Part shown: positions 25,214 through 40,200 of the stretch, piece by piece
How positions within the stretch are numbered: position 1 is the stretch's first letter
Layout: every line of letters starts with the position of its first letter
Origin: Diplonema japonicum
Lineage: Eukaryota; Euglenozoa; Diplonemea; Diplonemida; Diplonemidae
Length of the DNA stretch: 64,000 bases
Direction: 5' to 3'
Assembly (NCBI GenBank): GCA_964019335.1
Contig: OZ025704.1
Coordinates: 186,001-250,000 of the forward strand
Notes under the pieces: generated by a model
What the model was told of the DNA's origin: nothing
Database searches by the model: none
The model's input: only the letters and a program-made list of their open reading frames with translations
Made by a program: the position numbers and the translations under genes

Positions 25214-28200
25214 ATGGACAGCGACGTCGAGCTGAGCGGGTGGGTCTGGAAGTTCTCCGTTGTCGGCAAGAACGACTGGAAGCCACAGCATTGGCGGAAG
25301 CGCTTCGCCACTGTCTCTAAATCTGCACTGTGCTTCTATAAGGATCCTGCCGACTCGGTCCCTTCCGCACTGGTGAACTTGAAAGGCACTCAGCCGCTCA
25401 CGGTGTACAGCACGCAGCAGAATGACTTCCCTTTTTCCGAAGACGGCTACAACTACTTCATGGGGATACAGTTCTACGAGGAGGGGAAGTCGGTCCCGCT
25501 GCTGCTGCTCCTCAAATGCATCACCCAGCAGGAGCATCAGACCTGGTCGCACCACTTCTCCACCCACATGGAGTCCGAGCAATTCAACTACATCAAGAAG
25601 AACTTCCCCACCTTCGACGCATCAGCTCTCGAAAAGGCCGCCAAGGCAGAGACCCAAGCCGAAGCGTCCTCTTCAGACGACGAAGAAGCACGCGAAATGA
25701 TCGCCTCATTTATGTCGGACCAGCCTGCGAAGGAAAGCTCGTCAAGAACTCCAGCAACTACGGCCCAAGCCCAGCTGGAGGCTGCTAAAAAACGTTTGCA
25801 AGCGAGCCGAGCGCGTGCCGAGGACAGACAGCCTGCCTCATCGTCCAGCAACCTCAAAGAAAAACTGGCGGCATTGAAGGCAAAGAACAAAGAAGCTTCG
25901 ATAGCCCGCCCCTTTCTCGAAGCGACCACGGATGAGGACACAACGCGGAGGGAGAGGCGGAAGTCGCTTATCGAAGACATCCCTGCTACCCCTGTCCTAG
26001 CGCAGACAGAAGGCTCGTCAATGGCAGGCAGGTCGAAGCTTGAGAAGGTGCTGGCACAGCAGAGGTCTCGCACTGCAGAGGACGACATTGCCAAGAAGAT
26101 CCAAAACTTTGCAGCTAGGCTCGACAAAGACTTCGATGATGACGAGGAGGAGGAAGAGGCCACAGGGCTTGTGGCCACCGATCCTGCTGCACTCACACTA
26201 TCATCGTCAGCTCTGACCACATCGACAAGTGAGAAACGGGCCAAGCTCCTCGCTAAAGCAAAGCAGGCCAAGGCTAAGAAGATGTCCGAGATCGCAGTCC
26301 AAACAGACCCCACAAGCGACACGGGAGGGGGGAGCGCAGACCTCGAAGAAAAGTACCATGACGCCGCTGCCAGAGCCCAAGCAGCAGAGGCAGAGGTCGA
26401 GTCGATCATCGAAGAGACTACAAAGGAGAAGGAACAGTTGAAGATGGCAAGACAGCGGTGTCAGTCCCTCATTGCCGAACGCGACAGTTTCATGGAGAAG
26501 GCAACCACAATGGAGAAGGAAGCGTCCGAGCAAATGCAGAAGGTGAAAGACAGGCTGAGCGAAGTTGTGGATGAAAAAGATACCTTGAAAAGATCGCTTC
26601 AAGAGGCCGGAAGTCGATCAGCAGAGCTGGAGGCGCAGCTGCAAGAGACAGTAGCTTCCGTGGAGGGGAAGGGGGACGAGTTGAACGAGTTCCGCAAGCA
26701 GATCGAAGCGGAGAAGAGGGACAGGGAGGCGCGCATCACCGTGCTCGAGAAGGACCTTGCCTCGAGAACCGTCGAGTTGGAACAGATATCAGCGGAACTA
26801 GCGACAAGCAACCAGCAGCGTGGAGACGCAACGGACGAATTCGAAGAACTGAAACGGCAGCTGCAAGAGGCAGAGGCGGCCAGTGCTGCCAAAGTCCAAG
26901 AAGTACAAAAAAACTGCAACCAGGAACTAGCCGTGCTTAAGGAACAGCTGGAAGCGACTAACAGGGAACTCGCTGACGAAGCACAGCAGCGGCGCCAAGC
27001 AGAAGAAAACGGCAGTGCAAAGAACGAGGCGCTCCAAGAAGCTGACAATAAGCTTGAGGCTGCTAGGCAGGAGCTGTCAACTGCCATGGAGGCTGCACAA
27101 ACTGCGAATAAAGTAGCGGAAGGCAAATTACAGACTATTTCCGTCCTGGAAGATAGGCTGAAGGAAACCACAGACGAGATTGCTAAACTCTCCGAAGGCA
27201 GCGACCAGGCACAGGTTCTGTCTGCGAAGCTAGACGCAGTCATCACGGAACGCGATACATTCAAGGCGACTCTTGGTGACGTGCAGCAACAGCTTCAGGT
27301 GGCTGAAAGCGGGCTGCAAGAGAGTGAAACCGAGCAACAGAAAGTTGGCAGCCGCTGCGAAGAACTTGAAGCGAAGTTGGCAGCTGCACAGTCTTCATTG
27401 CAAGAGGTAAGTGAGGAGAACCGCAAGGCGAAGGCGGAGCTCCTTGAGACACACAACGAAGCACTGAAATCATTGGTGGCCGCAACGGGGAGGACCGTCG
27501 AGCAAGTTGCAAGCAGCAGTATTGATGATGCCACAAAGCAGCAGTTTGCAGCAGAGCTGGATGACATCAATGCGGCGGCTGACAAGTGCAAAACGGAGGA
27601 GGAGCGTGCTGCTGTTTCGGCTCAGGTAACGCAACTTCAGGAGGAGATAAAGGCCATGAAGCCGCAGCTAAGCAAAGAGACACAAGACGTCATCGCTGAA
27701 GCGGAGATGGAGGCAGGCGTGTTCGGTGATGACGTGGAAGGGTGGAAGGAAGTGGCCAAGAGGCTGTTGCGCGAGAAGAACGACCTGCTCCTCCAAGTGA
27801 CAGGGTGGACCTGCCCCAGCTGCTCGGAACACAACGACAGCGACTGCGACATCTGCCGCTCTTGCTCCACAGAGAAACCCCTTGAGACAGAAGAGGCTAA
27901 GACTAAGCGGGAACTTCTCGAAAAGACAGAAGAGCTCAGCAAATTCAGCAACGAGGTTGACAGGCTCTCAGCACAGGTCAAGACATCAGAGGATGCATGT
28001 GAAGCACTGAAAGAAACCCTCCGAACAAGCCAAGAAGGACACACCACAGCGCAAGCTCTGGAGGAAACTGACAACCTCAAAGAGGCTTTGGAACATGCCG
28101 AGAAGCAGCGGCAGGAGCTTCTTGAAAGAGAGGAACGACTCAATGAGCAACTGGAGAATCAAGCAAAGCAACTGGAAGCGCTTGAAGAAAATGCCTCCGC

Positions 28201-31200
28201 CGGTAAGGAGGTGGCCAGGAAGCTGCTTCAAGCGAAATGCGCGCTGGAAGAGGAGTTGGAGCAAGCGAAAGCAACTCAAGATACTCAAGGGAAGGAGGGT
28301 CAGGAGGACGAGGCTGACAAAGAGGGAAACCAACAGCTGCTGGCGGAGATTGAGACACTGAGCAAGCAGCTGGCTGATGCTTCCGAGGAACGAAACAGGC
28401 TTAAGGAGGCTGCTGAAGAAAGCGCGAAGGAACTCGAGAAGCTGAGAGAGTCTGACGGTGCTGCTGAAGGCAACATGAAGCGAGCCGAGGAACTGCAGCA
28501 AGAGCTGTCTTCCGTCCAAGAAGACGTAGCAGCGCTGAGAGTGAACGAGCAATCAGCGAAGCAGAGCATCGAGGCGATGGAAGACCTTTCTGACGAACTG
28601 AGCAAACTCAAGGCAGCACACGAAGCACTGCAAGAAGCCTCAGAAGCACAGAAAAAAGAACTTGAAGGTCAGTTGCAGAGCACAACCGAAGAGCTCACCA
28701 GTATACGAGAGACTAATGCCGAAGGCGATGCGACAGGCAAGGAGGTTGCGCGAGGGCTACTCCAAGAAATAACTGCCCTTCGGGAACAGCTATCTGAAAT
28801 GGGCGACGCGCTTGAGGCAAGCAAAGAGGTGGCCCGGAAGCTGATCAACGAACGGACGGACTTACAAGAACAGCTAGAAGAATCCAAAGAAATGGCAGAA
28901 CAGCTACAACAGACAGAAAGTACGACTGAAGCAGGTAAAGAAGTCGCCAGGCAGCTGCTACAAGATAAGAACCGGCTGCAAGCAGAGTTGGAAGATACGC
29001 AGAAATCACTTCGAGCTGCGGAGCAGTCAATGGAGGAAGCAAATGCTCGCTGCGAGGAGCTGGAGGCAGCCAGCCCAATAAAAGGCCAAGCCCAGCAAAT
29101 GGAACAGGGCACTATCGCCGTGCGTGATGCCACCATCAAAGCGGCGGAGACATCACTGGACAACCCTGACCTGACTCCTGAGGAACGCGAGGAGCTAGAA
29201 ACAAAGGTGGCCGCGTTGAAAGAGATGGAACTCGATGACGAGGCTATGGAGGAAGTGTGCGCCAAGGCTGCTGAGCTGCAAGAATCCGTTGAGAGGGTGA
29301 ACCCCAACGCCGACACGAACGAGGCCACCTTGCAAAGGTCCTTCAACGAAGCATCACAGGAAGGCACACAGGAGGAGGTTTGGAAGGAGGTGTCACGCAG
29401 GCTCCTTCAGGAAAAGGGTGCGCTTCAAACCGAAGTCAGCGGTCTTCAGTCGTCACTTGAAGTGGCTAAAAGCGAGGTTGTCGAGAAAGATACCGAGTGC
29501 CAAAAATTGCAGCAGCAGATCTCCGAGTCAGGCGCCGCAGGCGATGAGCTGGCAGCTGAGAGGATGAAGGAGATGCAGATCAACATGATGAACCTGAACG
29601 ACTCCATTTCTGAACTGGAAGAAGCACTTCTGAAGGAGAGGAGGCGTGGTGACGACGCGGCGGATGAACTGAAGTCAGCCGCTCTTGTCGCAGAGCAGGA
29701 AAGGGACGCCCTCCTTGTGAAACTGTCGAGCGATATGCCGGATGACAAGAAAGCTGAAGCACTACAAAACCTCATCAGCAACAAACTTCTTGATGACAGT
29801 GATTTGTCGGAAGAACAGAGGCAACACCTGCAAGAATTAACAGAGATGCCCCTCAGTGATGACCCCGAAGAACTCAACCAACAAGTACAGCAGCTGCGGG
29901 AAGCTGTCAGCAATGCGAACATCGACGATACGACGTCAGAGGCGTGGAAAGAAGTGGCGCGTAGGTTACTGCAGGAAAAGCGCGAACTGCAAGACGCACT
30001 TTCTGCCGTGAAAGCAACGCAGGGCGCTCTTGACCTACTGCCCGAGGACGTCAGGGAGCAGGTCCAGCAGGTAGGGGAAGACACCGATTTGAAGAAGGCG
30101 CAGGGCCTGCAAGCAGCACTTAAAGAAGTGGAGAGTGATCCTGCAGCCGCACAACTGCAACAAAATGAGAGGGGAGAGCTGGTGAGGGCTTCTAATATTG
30201 AGCTGAGCAATGACCCTGATGAGCTGCACAAGCAGCTTGAAGACCTGCAATCTGTAGCCACCTCGGTGAGACACTCTTCTGTTTTCTCATCACTCCCACC
30301 CGAGCTGCAGAAGGGCGAGGACGAAGAGTCGTGGAAGGACGTAGCAAGGAGGCTGCTCATGGAAAAAAAAGAACTGCAGGAAGCACTATCTGCTGTGAAC
30401 AGCTCGGAGGCTGTCACTGTGCTTCCCCCCGAGGTGCGTGAGCAAGTCCAGCGCCTTGCTGATGAGAACGCCGATTACGTCCCAGCCCCCACTGATGCAC
30501 AGAAAGCGGAGGACTTACAGGAAGTGCTGCGCGAAGCTCTCTGCACACCAGCAGCCGCCGATCTTGACCCGAAGCAGCTGGAGGCATTGCAAGTTCTATC
30601 CAATAAAGAAGTCACTGAAGAAACGGGCCATTTGCAGCTTGAGGAGCTTCAAAGCGCAGCAGCATCTCTGATGGATTCGAAGGCCGCCGAAGACCTGCCT
30701 GTGGACCTGAAGCAGGACCTTTCGGACGCCGCTGACAAGTGGAAGGAAGTGTCACGAACAATCTTGCAGGACAAGAAAGAACTGCAGGACGAGCTTGATG
30801 CCGTGCGGGCGAAGCTTGCGGCTTGCGAAGAAGAACTTGAAATGTACAAAAAGAAGCAGGCGAGTGCTGAAGAGATGACCGAACCCGCTGAAGGCGCGGA
30901 ACAGCAGCAAGAGATCGAAGAGCTTCAACACACGCTGACCACTGTAAGCGCATCACCCGCCTTGGAGCAGCTCCCTGAGGAGCAGAAACAGCGCCTGTCA
31001 CGTGCTGCATCAATGATCATCAGCGAAGACCCGAAGACCAAACAGGAACAGTTAGAAGAGCTACAGGGCGTGGCTGTGGATTTGATGACGTCTGGCACTG
31101 CGCAGAACCTGTCGCAGGAAGATGTCAATGACTTCACGCAGACAGCCGACAGCTGGAAAGAAGTCTCCAGGAGGCTCCTAGGTGACAAGAGAGACCTGTC

Positions 31201-34200
31201 CGAAACTGTTGAAAAACTGCAGCAGAGGGTAGAAGAACTAGAAGGTCTGATTGCTCAAACAGAAAGCAACAACGGGGAGCTGCAACGGCAAGTGGCACAA
31301 CTCGAGGATGGCAAGGAGGCGTTGCAACATGAGGCATCGTTGATGGAGGAAAGAGCGTCACAGATGGAGGAGAAAGCCTCACAGATGGAGGAGCGTGCTT
31401 CCGTGATGGAGGAGAGGGTTGAAGAGATGCAACAGAAAGCCGACGACATGTTCACTGAAAAGGAGACACTTGACTTGCAGCAAACGCTGAGGTCCATCAC
31501 TACTTCGGTGGGAGAGAAGCTACCAGACAAGCAGCTGCAGGAGATTGCAAAGCTCACTGAAATGGAAATCAGCAAGGACCCGGAGGAACAAAGGCAGCAG
31601 CTTGAAGAGCTCCAGAATGCTGCAGTTGCCATCCATGAAACGGTCCCTGAGCTGCAGGAGGCTCTGATCAACAACGATGCTTGGAAGGATGTTGCCAGGA
31701 GGCTTCTGCAGGAAAACCATGCTTTGAAAGAACAGCTTGCAGCACTCAATCCCGAGCCTTCAGAAGAAGACATGAAGACAGAGATGCTCGAAGCCCTGCT
31801 TGACGTAAAGGAAGGCCTCCCGCTGAGACTCAAGGAGCGCATTGACCACCTGTCTGTGCACCCCGACGAGACGTCAGCGGAGGAACTAGCAGGCATCATC
31901 AACGAAATCACCACCACCCCGCAGAATCTCACACCCGAGCAAATCGAACGTCTACGTGCAGTGATCGCAATTAAGCCCGACAAAGATGTGGAGGGCACTC
32001 CAGCTTCCGATGAAGAGCTACTCAAGCAGCAGGTTGCGAGGCTCAAAGAAGTCATGACACACGTGACCAAACTGGACGCCCTGCCTCAAGACATGCGGCA
32101 GGACATTGAACGCGCAGTGGGAGGCTTCGATTTGCGCCAGAATGCTGAAAACATGAAATCGGCACTCGTGGAAGTGAAGGAGAGCGAGTGCTCGGAGCTG
32201 ATGACTCCACGGCTGATAGAGCAGCTCGCTTCATCGGTTCTGGAACCCCTTTCCGACGACAGGGCGGAGCTACAGCAGCAGCATCACGAGCTCTTCAACA
32301 CTGTGTGCGCGGTACTTGACTCCGATGTGGCCGACTCACTCCCTGCAGACCTCCTTGCCAAGCTAAGACAGACTGTCGCAATCTGCACTGATGCTGATGA
32401 AGATTCAGAGGCCCTTCAACAGCAGGTCGATGAGCTGCTCCAGGCGCTTGCTGCCGTGCAAGAATCCGCCGCCGCACCTCAGTTGCCCGAGAACTTACAG
32501 CAGATGCTCAAGAATGTTAAGGAACTAGGTGCTTCACCAAAGCGGTTGCGCCGCACCCCGCTTATCATCCCCTCCAGTGGAGATGCGCAGCCTGTGCCTC
32601 ACCATGAGTTCAGGAACCTTCTTAACGAGATACTCAACGAGCCGTCGGCGCAGCATCTCCCCTTGCCCTTGCTTACTAAGCTTGGGACTTTGGCGGAAGG
32701 AGACACATCGCAGCTGGCATCTGAAGTGCAGTCTCTGCAAAAGACGTTGAGTAAGTGCGACTCAAAGTACGATCCTTCTGGTCTAGTGCGTGCAACACCC
32801 TCCACAAACCCCCTGCAGCTTGCTGAGCAACTGCACGAACTACGTGAGATGATCATAAGTGTCCCGCCGTCTGAGGTCAGTGTACTTCCTCAAGTGCGTG
32901 AGAAGTGCGAAACAGCACTCGATGAGCTGAAGGCACGCACAGCCTCACATGTGTCTGTTTCCGAAGCACCTGCTTCCGAGGTGCCGCAAGAATGGGGATC
33001 TGCTGCTCCAACGACAGAAAGCCTCGAGCTCAGCAAAGTGAGAATACAGCAATTAGAAACTGAGGTAAAGGAACTGGAGGCACAACTTGAGGCGACACAC
33101 AACCGAGAGGTGGCTGGGAAGCTGCTACCGATGATGTCTTCTGTGAGATGGCTGCAGGTGCCTGAGGAAACGAGGCATGCTATCGAACGCCTCATGCAGG
33201 CGGGAAGCGAAGAGGACATCAAAGAAGCCATTGCTCTGTCTTCTGAACTCCCCGGGCTTCGTGTCGACACTGACAAAGGTATTTTAGAATGTGTGTCCGA
33301 GTTATCCAAGCAAGTACCCGCACCAGCAAGGAGTACCGAAGCCGACTCTCTGCAGCAAGCGCTGGCTTGTGCGTTGGCTTCCCCATCTGCACAACAGCTT
33401 ACCGAAGAGAAGAGGCAGCAAATAGAATCTCTCATCAACGATGACGCGGCCAACCCTGAGGTGCAGGCTGCACTCAAAGAAATCTCGAACGAGCTGTTAT
33501 CCAGCAATCTCTCGCTCCCGAGTGAAGTGCTGTCCGGGCTAAATGGGGAGATGACCACGTGGAAAGACTTGCACAAGAAGTTCCTAAATGACAAAGCCGT
33601 GTCTGAGAAGGTCATCGCTCGAAGCCGTGCAGGCAGTCTCACCGCCAGCACAATCCGCGAGTGTGAGGCCTTGCAACAGGCTTTCTGCGCGGTGCTGTGC
33701 AGCCCAGCTGCTGAGATGCTCCCCGCTGGACAGAAGAAAGCATTCACGCAGCTAGTCGACGTTGAAGCAGAGAGTGTTGATGTTGCGAAACTCAGGACAA
33801 CAGCAGCAACTATGCTTACCCATGCAGCGGCTGCAAAACTCACTCCAAGGGAGAGGGAGTGCTTGCAGTTTGGGCAACAAAACGACTTGTGGAAATTCAT
33901 CATCAAAAGGCTGCAGAACGAGAGACAGGCACTGGAAACAACAGCGGCCATGCTCCCTGAGAGTGTAGAGTCTAAGCAGCTTCAAGAAGCTCTTGCTGCG
34001 TGGAGCGTCCTTCCCTCGTCAGAGGGCAATGGATGCCTGGAGGACGTAGAGAAGCTTGTGATGTTGGGCGATGCTGCGCCAATCGACGAACTGCGAAAGG
34101 CTGTGGTCATGATTAAGTCGTCTCCCGACTACGACGGACAGCCAAAGGAGCTGGACTCAAGCATGAAGCTGACTGAGTCATGGAAGGGCGTCACGGCTAC

Positions 34201-37200
34201 CCTGATGAAGGACCAGAAGGAAGCAGAAGAGACGCTAACCAGAGAACGCGCAAACAGCAAGATTGAAACAGAACAATGCATCAAGGCATTGCGTGGCAGT
34301 CTTGAGGCCGTCCTGATAAACTGCAGCGACCAGTTGCCTGCACAGCAGATGGCAGAAATCACTGCCCTGCTTCAAGAAGAAGGAAACGAACACAAAACCC
34401 CGCAAGACCTTGTGGCCGATCTCTCGGTTGCAGGACAGTCGCTTATTCTGGAGGACGATGGGCTGGCGAAAGCACTGAACAAAGCACCCTCCGACACGTG
34501 GAAGGATGTGGCGAGGAAGGTGCTGGAAGAGAAGAAGGAACTCGAAAATGAATTTGAATCACTACGAACTCAAAACGCTGCCCTGAAGCAGCCCGCAACA
34601 GCCATACCTTCGGATAGCGGCCTGTCTGACATCTCTGCTCTGTTGGAGGAGAAGCAAGATTTGGAGCACAAAGTCACAGAGCTCCGCGCCGCCCTTGACG
34701 ACAAGGGCACCCAGTGGTACGACGTTGCCATGCAGCTGACGAACGAGAAGAAGGAACTTGAAGCACAAATGGCAGCTTCAGTAACTGAAGAGACTGCCGG
34801 CCGTCGCAAGCAGATGCAAGATGTGTTGAAGCAAGTTGCCGAGTCACCTGTGTCGCGGGCTCTACCGGACGACCACAGGCACCACGTCGAGCGGTTGGCG
34901 AGGGAGGGAAGCGACATTGTCACGTTATCCGAGGCGGTGGCCACTGTGAGAGCCTCGCCGCAAGTGGTAAGTGCGCTTCCTCAGGAGACTCAAAGAAAGC
35001 TGAAAGAGGCCACTGCAAGTGTGTCTCCTATGCGCTGTAAGGACAGAGTAACGGAGCTAGAGGGGTCCATCCATGACTTGCTAGGGACTATCAGTGAGCT
35101 TGAGGGCGAGCTTGACAAGGATAGGCATTACAACGCAGTAGTCGACATCCAGGAGACACTGCTGAAGGCATCGCAGCTAGAGTCCCTCTCGCCTGACGTA
35201 TGTGAGAAGCTAACCGAGTTGGCAACTATGGACATCTACACCGAGCCACAAGCGTTGCAACAGCAGCTTGCCGTGCTCCAAGAAATGGCCAAGGAGGTGT
35301 CAACTGTCGGGGGGTTGCCGGAGGAACTGAGAAGCGCTCTGGAATTCCTGGCGAACAACGACGAATCGCCCATTCACGAACAGGTGGCTGGACTACGCAA
35401 AGCTTTAGAAGCCGCATCTAGCGTGCAGAGCGCGCCATTCGCTGAGCGCACTGCGTACAACCAAGCCATGACCGCCGTTGTCGAGCAATGCGAGCTCCCT
35501 GATGATCTGAAATCTTACATCACCAACCTGACGGAAGGAAAAGCCCCTGCGGGTTCCGTCCCTGCTGTCGATCCCATGTGGAGGTCTGAGCGCGATAGCA
35601 TTGCGGACTTGGAGGCCCTGCTCCGCGAGAAGGACAGGGTCATCGGCGGTCTGGAGCACGAGCTGGACACTATCTCCACTGTGAGCCCCCCTGGTCACAA
35701 CCCAGCACTCCGAAAGGCCGCAGCCTTGCGAGACGGGCTGGTTACTGTTCTTGAGTCGGATGCAGAAATAGCACCAGCGCTGAGGTCGCAGATACAGGCG
35801 CTTGTGACGAGGAACCTTAATACTATGACAAACGAAGAGCTGCACGCCGCAGCTGGCTCGCTACGAGCTGTCTCTGATGCGGTGTTAACGACTGGTGTGT
35901 TGCCTATCAAGGTCAGGGACGCTCTGGCCCGAGGAATAACACCGGTGCAAAGCATCGCGCCACCGATAGCACCGCAGCCTCCAACACCCCCCAGACCAGC
36001 CCCTAAGCCACGTGTGGAATTCTCAGACAGGCAATCACTGACAACTGGGACGGGTACCACAGCCACCACTGAGAGCGATCTCGATTTCATGGAGAAGCTC
36101 AGCAGCAAGATTCAGGTGTATGAAGCTGCTGTGAAGTCCGTGTTAGATTGCAGCGCAGCCCGCTACTTAACACCAACACTGCACTACCAATTGTCGTCGC
36201 TTGCAAAACGACCATCAGGGAACTTCGTTCAGGCAATTGCTTCTGAGTCCGCCGAAGAGGTAGTGGCACTGCGCTTGCGTGTAGCGGAGCTGGAAGGACA
36301 AGCTCAAACCCTGGAAGGGCACTCCAAGCGCTCAGAGGACATGATCAAGAAGCTCAAGGATCTGTCGAGAATACCTGGCATGCCTGAGGAAAGTAGACGG
36401 GAGATCCACACGGCAATCGCTAGCGATGCAGCGCTGACTGCAGCGTCAAATGCTGCTGTCCGCCAACCAGACGAAAGAGTTTGTGACCTTGAAACCCAGG
36501 TAAGTGAGCTCACTGATGCCCTAACAGCAGTAATGGAGTGTCAAGCAGCTGAGCAGCTTCCTGAGTCCCTGCATCAGAGGATACTGACGCTGTCGAGAAG
36601 TAAGAAGGGACAAATCCCGCTCACTGACCACTACAGGGAGCTGCAAGATGTCGCTGTTGCTGTACAGAGCAACACTGCTTCTGACATGTTCCCCGAGTGG
36701 CTCATCAGAAGGCTTGACAGACTGATCCAAGAGAGCAGCAACGAGAAGACAGAGCTGTTGCTACGCACGATGGAACGACTGGAGAACAAGATCCAGCGTC
36801 TGGAGGGCAGCAAGGGTAGGGTCGACAACCTTGTCGATTCCGTGAAGAACATCAGAGTCGCAGGGTCGGCAGTCATCCCTGAGGAGGCTAAGCGTGCTAT
36901 GGACACACTGATCATTGCTGATGTAGCTGCTGCGCAGAGGCTCTTGCTGGAAGCGGAGACAGCAAGTGCAGCTTCTGTAAGTGCTTCTGCGGGCGAAGCT
37001 GGGGCAGCTGCGTTGGCCGCATTGTTGCGAATCATCGAAGGCCGACTCGGCACTTCAGAAGGCAGTGCTGTACAGCTAGCGGAGGCGTCGACTGCGGCGT
37101 CTGGTCTATGCAATGCCAGCGGTGTGGTTGGGCTCGCCATGAACGCGGTGGCCTCCCTCACCCACGATGCTCTGTCGTGCATGAGGGCGGCCAGCGGGCT

Positions 37201-40200
37201 CCCCGATGCTGTCGACATGGTGGCTTCTGCCCGCAAGGTTGCTGAGGCTGGCGCAGCGACTTCTTCCGCTGCAAGATTCATCTCAACCGCCCTCTCGGTG
37301 GGCGCCCACACTGACAAGCTTGTTGCTAACGACCTCAACGTGTTCGCCAACAGACTTTACAGCGAGTCGAAGGACCTGCCCAATGAGTGTCACCCTCAAG
37401 TGCTGAAGCTGACGAAGGACCTGAGGCATGCGGCATCAGAGGGCCTCAGCAAAGACACGCTGCTTGCGCTTTCAAAAGACGCCTCCGCTATAGCTGGTTA
37501 TGAACAGGCGGCTGTAAGGCCAAGGTTTACACCTGCGACAGAAAGCGCTGCCGAACTGCGGAACAGGGCGGTTGAGTTGCGTGCGTCAGGCGGCTTGGCC
37601 ACTGCAGCGACGGTCGATCGCGTCGCTCAGATGCTCGAAACAGGCGATACTTCAGTACTGTGGGATGCGGGCGATAACAAGCCAACGTTTGTCCACACCG
37701 CCCACACCACTGCCAACGTGAACGAGGCAGCTGACCAGCTGAGTTCCTCGTGGACGTCGATCGACCCGTCAGTCGCAAAGGTGGTGCGACAGGCACTCAA
37801 GAAAGAGGGAGGATTGCCAGCCGACGCTCGTTCTTACCTTGCAGACACCCTCCGGACGAGCCAGGGCAAGGTTGGTCCACTGGCAGAAGCTGCTGACAGC
37901 ATACTAGAGAGAAATGACCTTGGAGAAGACAGTAGGAGGTGGGTGGAGGACCTTGTGACCGCTGCGGACTCAAAAGCAAGGGATCTCATGGGCGGGCTGT
38001 GCTCGCTTCTTCGAAGCAAGATGGTGACAGGTGACGCAGCAGTCCTGCTGAGTAATGCGGTTGCTGAAGCTGACCAGCAGTTACGCACGTTGCTCGACCT
38101 TGCGTTCAAGGCATTGGACACCCCCACAGGCATTCCTGAACATGTGTACTCTGCTTTGTCGGAGGTCTTAGGCGAGACTAATAGCAGCTTGCAAACTGCT
38201 GCTGCCATGGCCGTCAAGGACCCTGGGCTGGCGGAGCAAACACGACGTGTCCTGAAGACCTCATTGAGAACTGGTAGTGGCATCGATGTTGGTTTGGAAG
38301 CAGCGCTTGCATGCACTGGACTATCGCGCGGTGTTCGTCGCGTGCTGCAAGAAGCGTTGGCGGCGCACCGCACGCCCATCGCAGGCATGGCACAGCAGCC
38401 GCTTCTCCCAGCTTCTCACGTGATTCTTCCACACGCTGTACGAAGAGCTGAATTAGGCAGTCTGCCTCCGTCAACTGCAGTCTTATCCGCAGCCCTTCGC
38501 ACGGCTGTCAACAGGGCTGTGACCTTGGAGCGTGCCATCGACTCCGTCCTCATGCTGCCGTCGACACCTGGTGCCGTGCGCGAACACCTGCGCCACTTGA
38601 TCCCTTCGGACGCTGATGCACACAACGATCAAACCGACTTCTTTTCTCCAACAGAGGCTAGCGACTTGACGCAGCCTGGTGTTCGAGAGGGCCTCACTGC
38701 TATTCTCCGATCTACTGGAACTGAGGACATCCCACCAGGTCTCAGGCACAGACTTGAGGGTCTGGCTGGTATTAAGCCAGAGGTGACAGAAGTCAAGTCT
38801 CAAGGCAAGCCGCAGGTGGTAGTATTGGAGAACCCAGGCGCAGGTGAATGGCTTGACTGCCAAATGGAGTCAAGGCTGCCGAACGGGCGCTGCCGCATTA
38901 GAGTCCTTGCGCTACCGCCAACACATCCTGCTGTCAGGTTCAGCGGCAAGCACCTTGCTGTCGACGAGGAGCATCTTCGGTACAAGAAGGACGCAGTGGC
39001 GAAGCCGCCCTTGGGCACAGTCGTGAGACGGAACCCTGCATCTTGGAAGTGGGGTGAGCAGGACGGTGGTGCAGGCAGGACAGGCATTGTGGTCGACGTG
39101 AATGAAAGTAACTGGATAGGTGTCCAATGGGAGTCGGGGAGGAGGTCAAGATACAGGTGGGGCAAGGATGACTGCTATGATGTGGTAGCAGAAGAGCGCC
39201 CTGTGCTACATGCTGGTACGAGGGTCACCCCTATTGACAGCAACAAGCAAGGCTCCGTCGTGGTTGTCGATGACGGGTGGGCTACTGTCAAGTGGGACAC
39301 AGGTACTGGTGGGAGGTACAGATGGGGCGAAGGCGGCGAGTATGACCTGAAATTATGTGCCTCAGAGGGTCCTGATGAAGATGGGCTGCGTGCTGCAGTG
39401 CGCTCTGCCGTTGGAAGTCCTGACGGCGACAGCTTGTCGGACATTGCACGCCTAAGACTTGAGTCTCTTGTTGGCCCTGGGTCGCCACACAGAAAGGTGA
39501 CGCGCGACATACAGAGGATAGTAGACGAGATACATGGGCAGACAGCACAGCACAATGAACCTGCACACGAGTTCCTTCGTGCGCATGACGTACAGCTGCA
39601 AGAAGGGTCGCAGCACACTGCTGTGGCAGTCCATGTCCCGACCACAAGAATACCATCAGACGACGCAGGCAGCGTGAACGAGTGGGTGAAGGAGGCTGTT
39701 GAACTTCTGCGGGAGATCGGCGAAGGTGTCGTTGAAGCCAGAGGCCAGCAGTGGGTCCTACTTACGCCAGATCTGGCAGCTAGGGTCAGAGCCTTCAACA
39801 CAAGGCCGCAGCCCGAGTCGTCTATGGAGCTACCTGTGGTTCTGAAGGGGCTGCTGAACCCTGATGAGACTGGAGTCAATGTCATGGAAGCATTGAAGGA
39901 GGTCCTCGACAGCAGGGACCTGCAACTCGCGCAGCAAATTCGTGGCCTTGCAGGAGGCACAGTGGTAAGCAGCGGGGCGCCACTTGAGACACGTGTCAGC
40001 CATGTTGAGCAGGTGTCTGTGGGAGTGCAGTGCGCACCGACCACCCGCTGCAAGGGCGTCAACGTCAACCTGACAGAGTCGCTGCACAAGAAGCTGAACT
40101 CCGAAAGGGAGAAAATCAAAGGTCTCCAAGTAGAGCTGGTTGAGACAAGCAACAGAAGATCCCGATCAGTGGACCGGGAGAAGATCGATGTGGACCCCGA

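Noticed and set aside
26599-40152. Long minus-strand open frames antisense to the giant gene
   Set aside because: They are Ser/Leu/Cys-rich mirror images of a Glu/Lys/Ala/Gln-rich coiled coil, lack domain signatures and have no processing signals.
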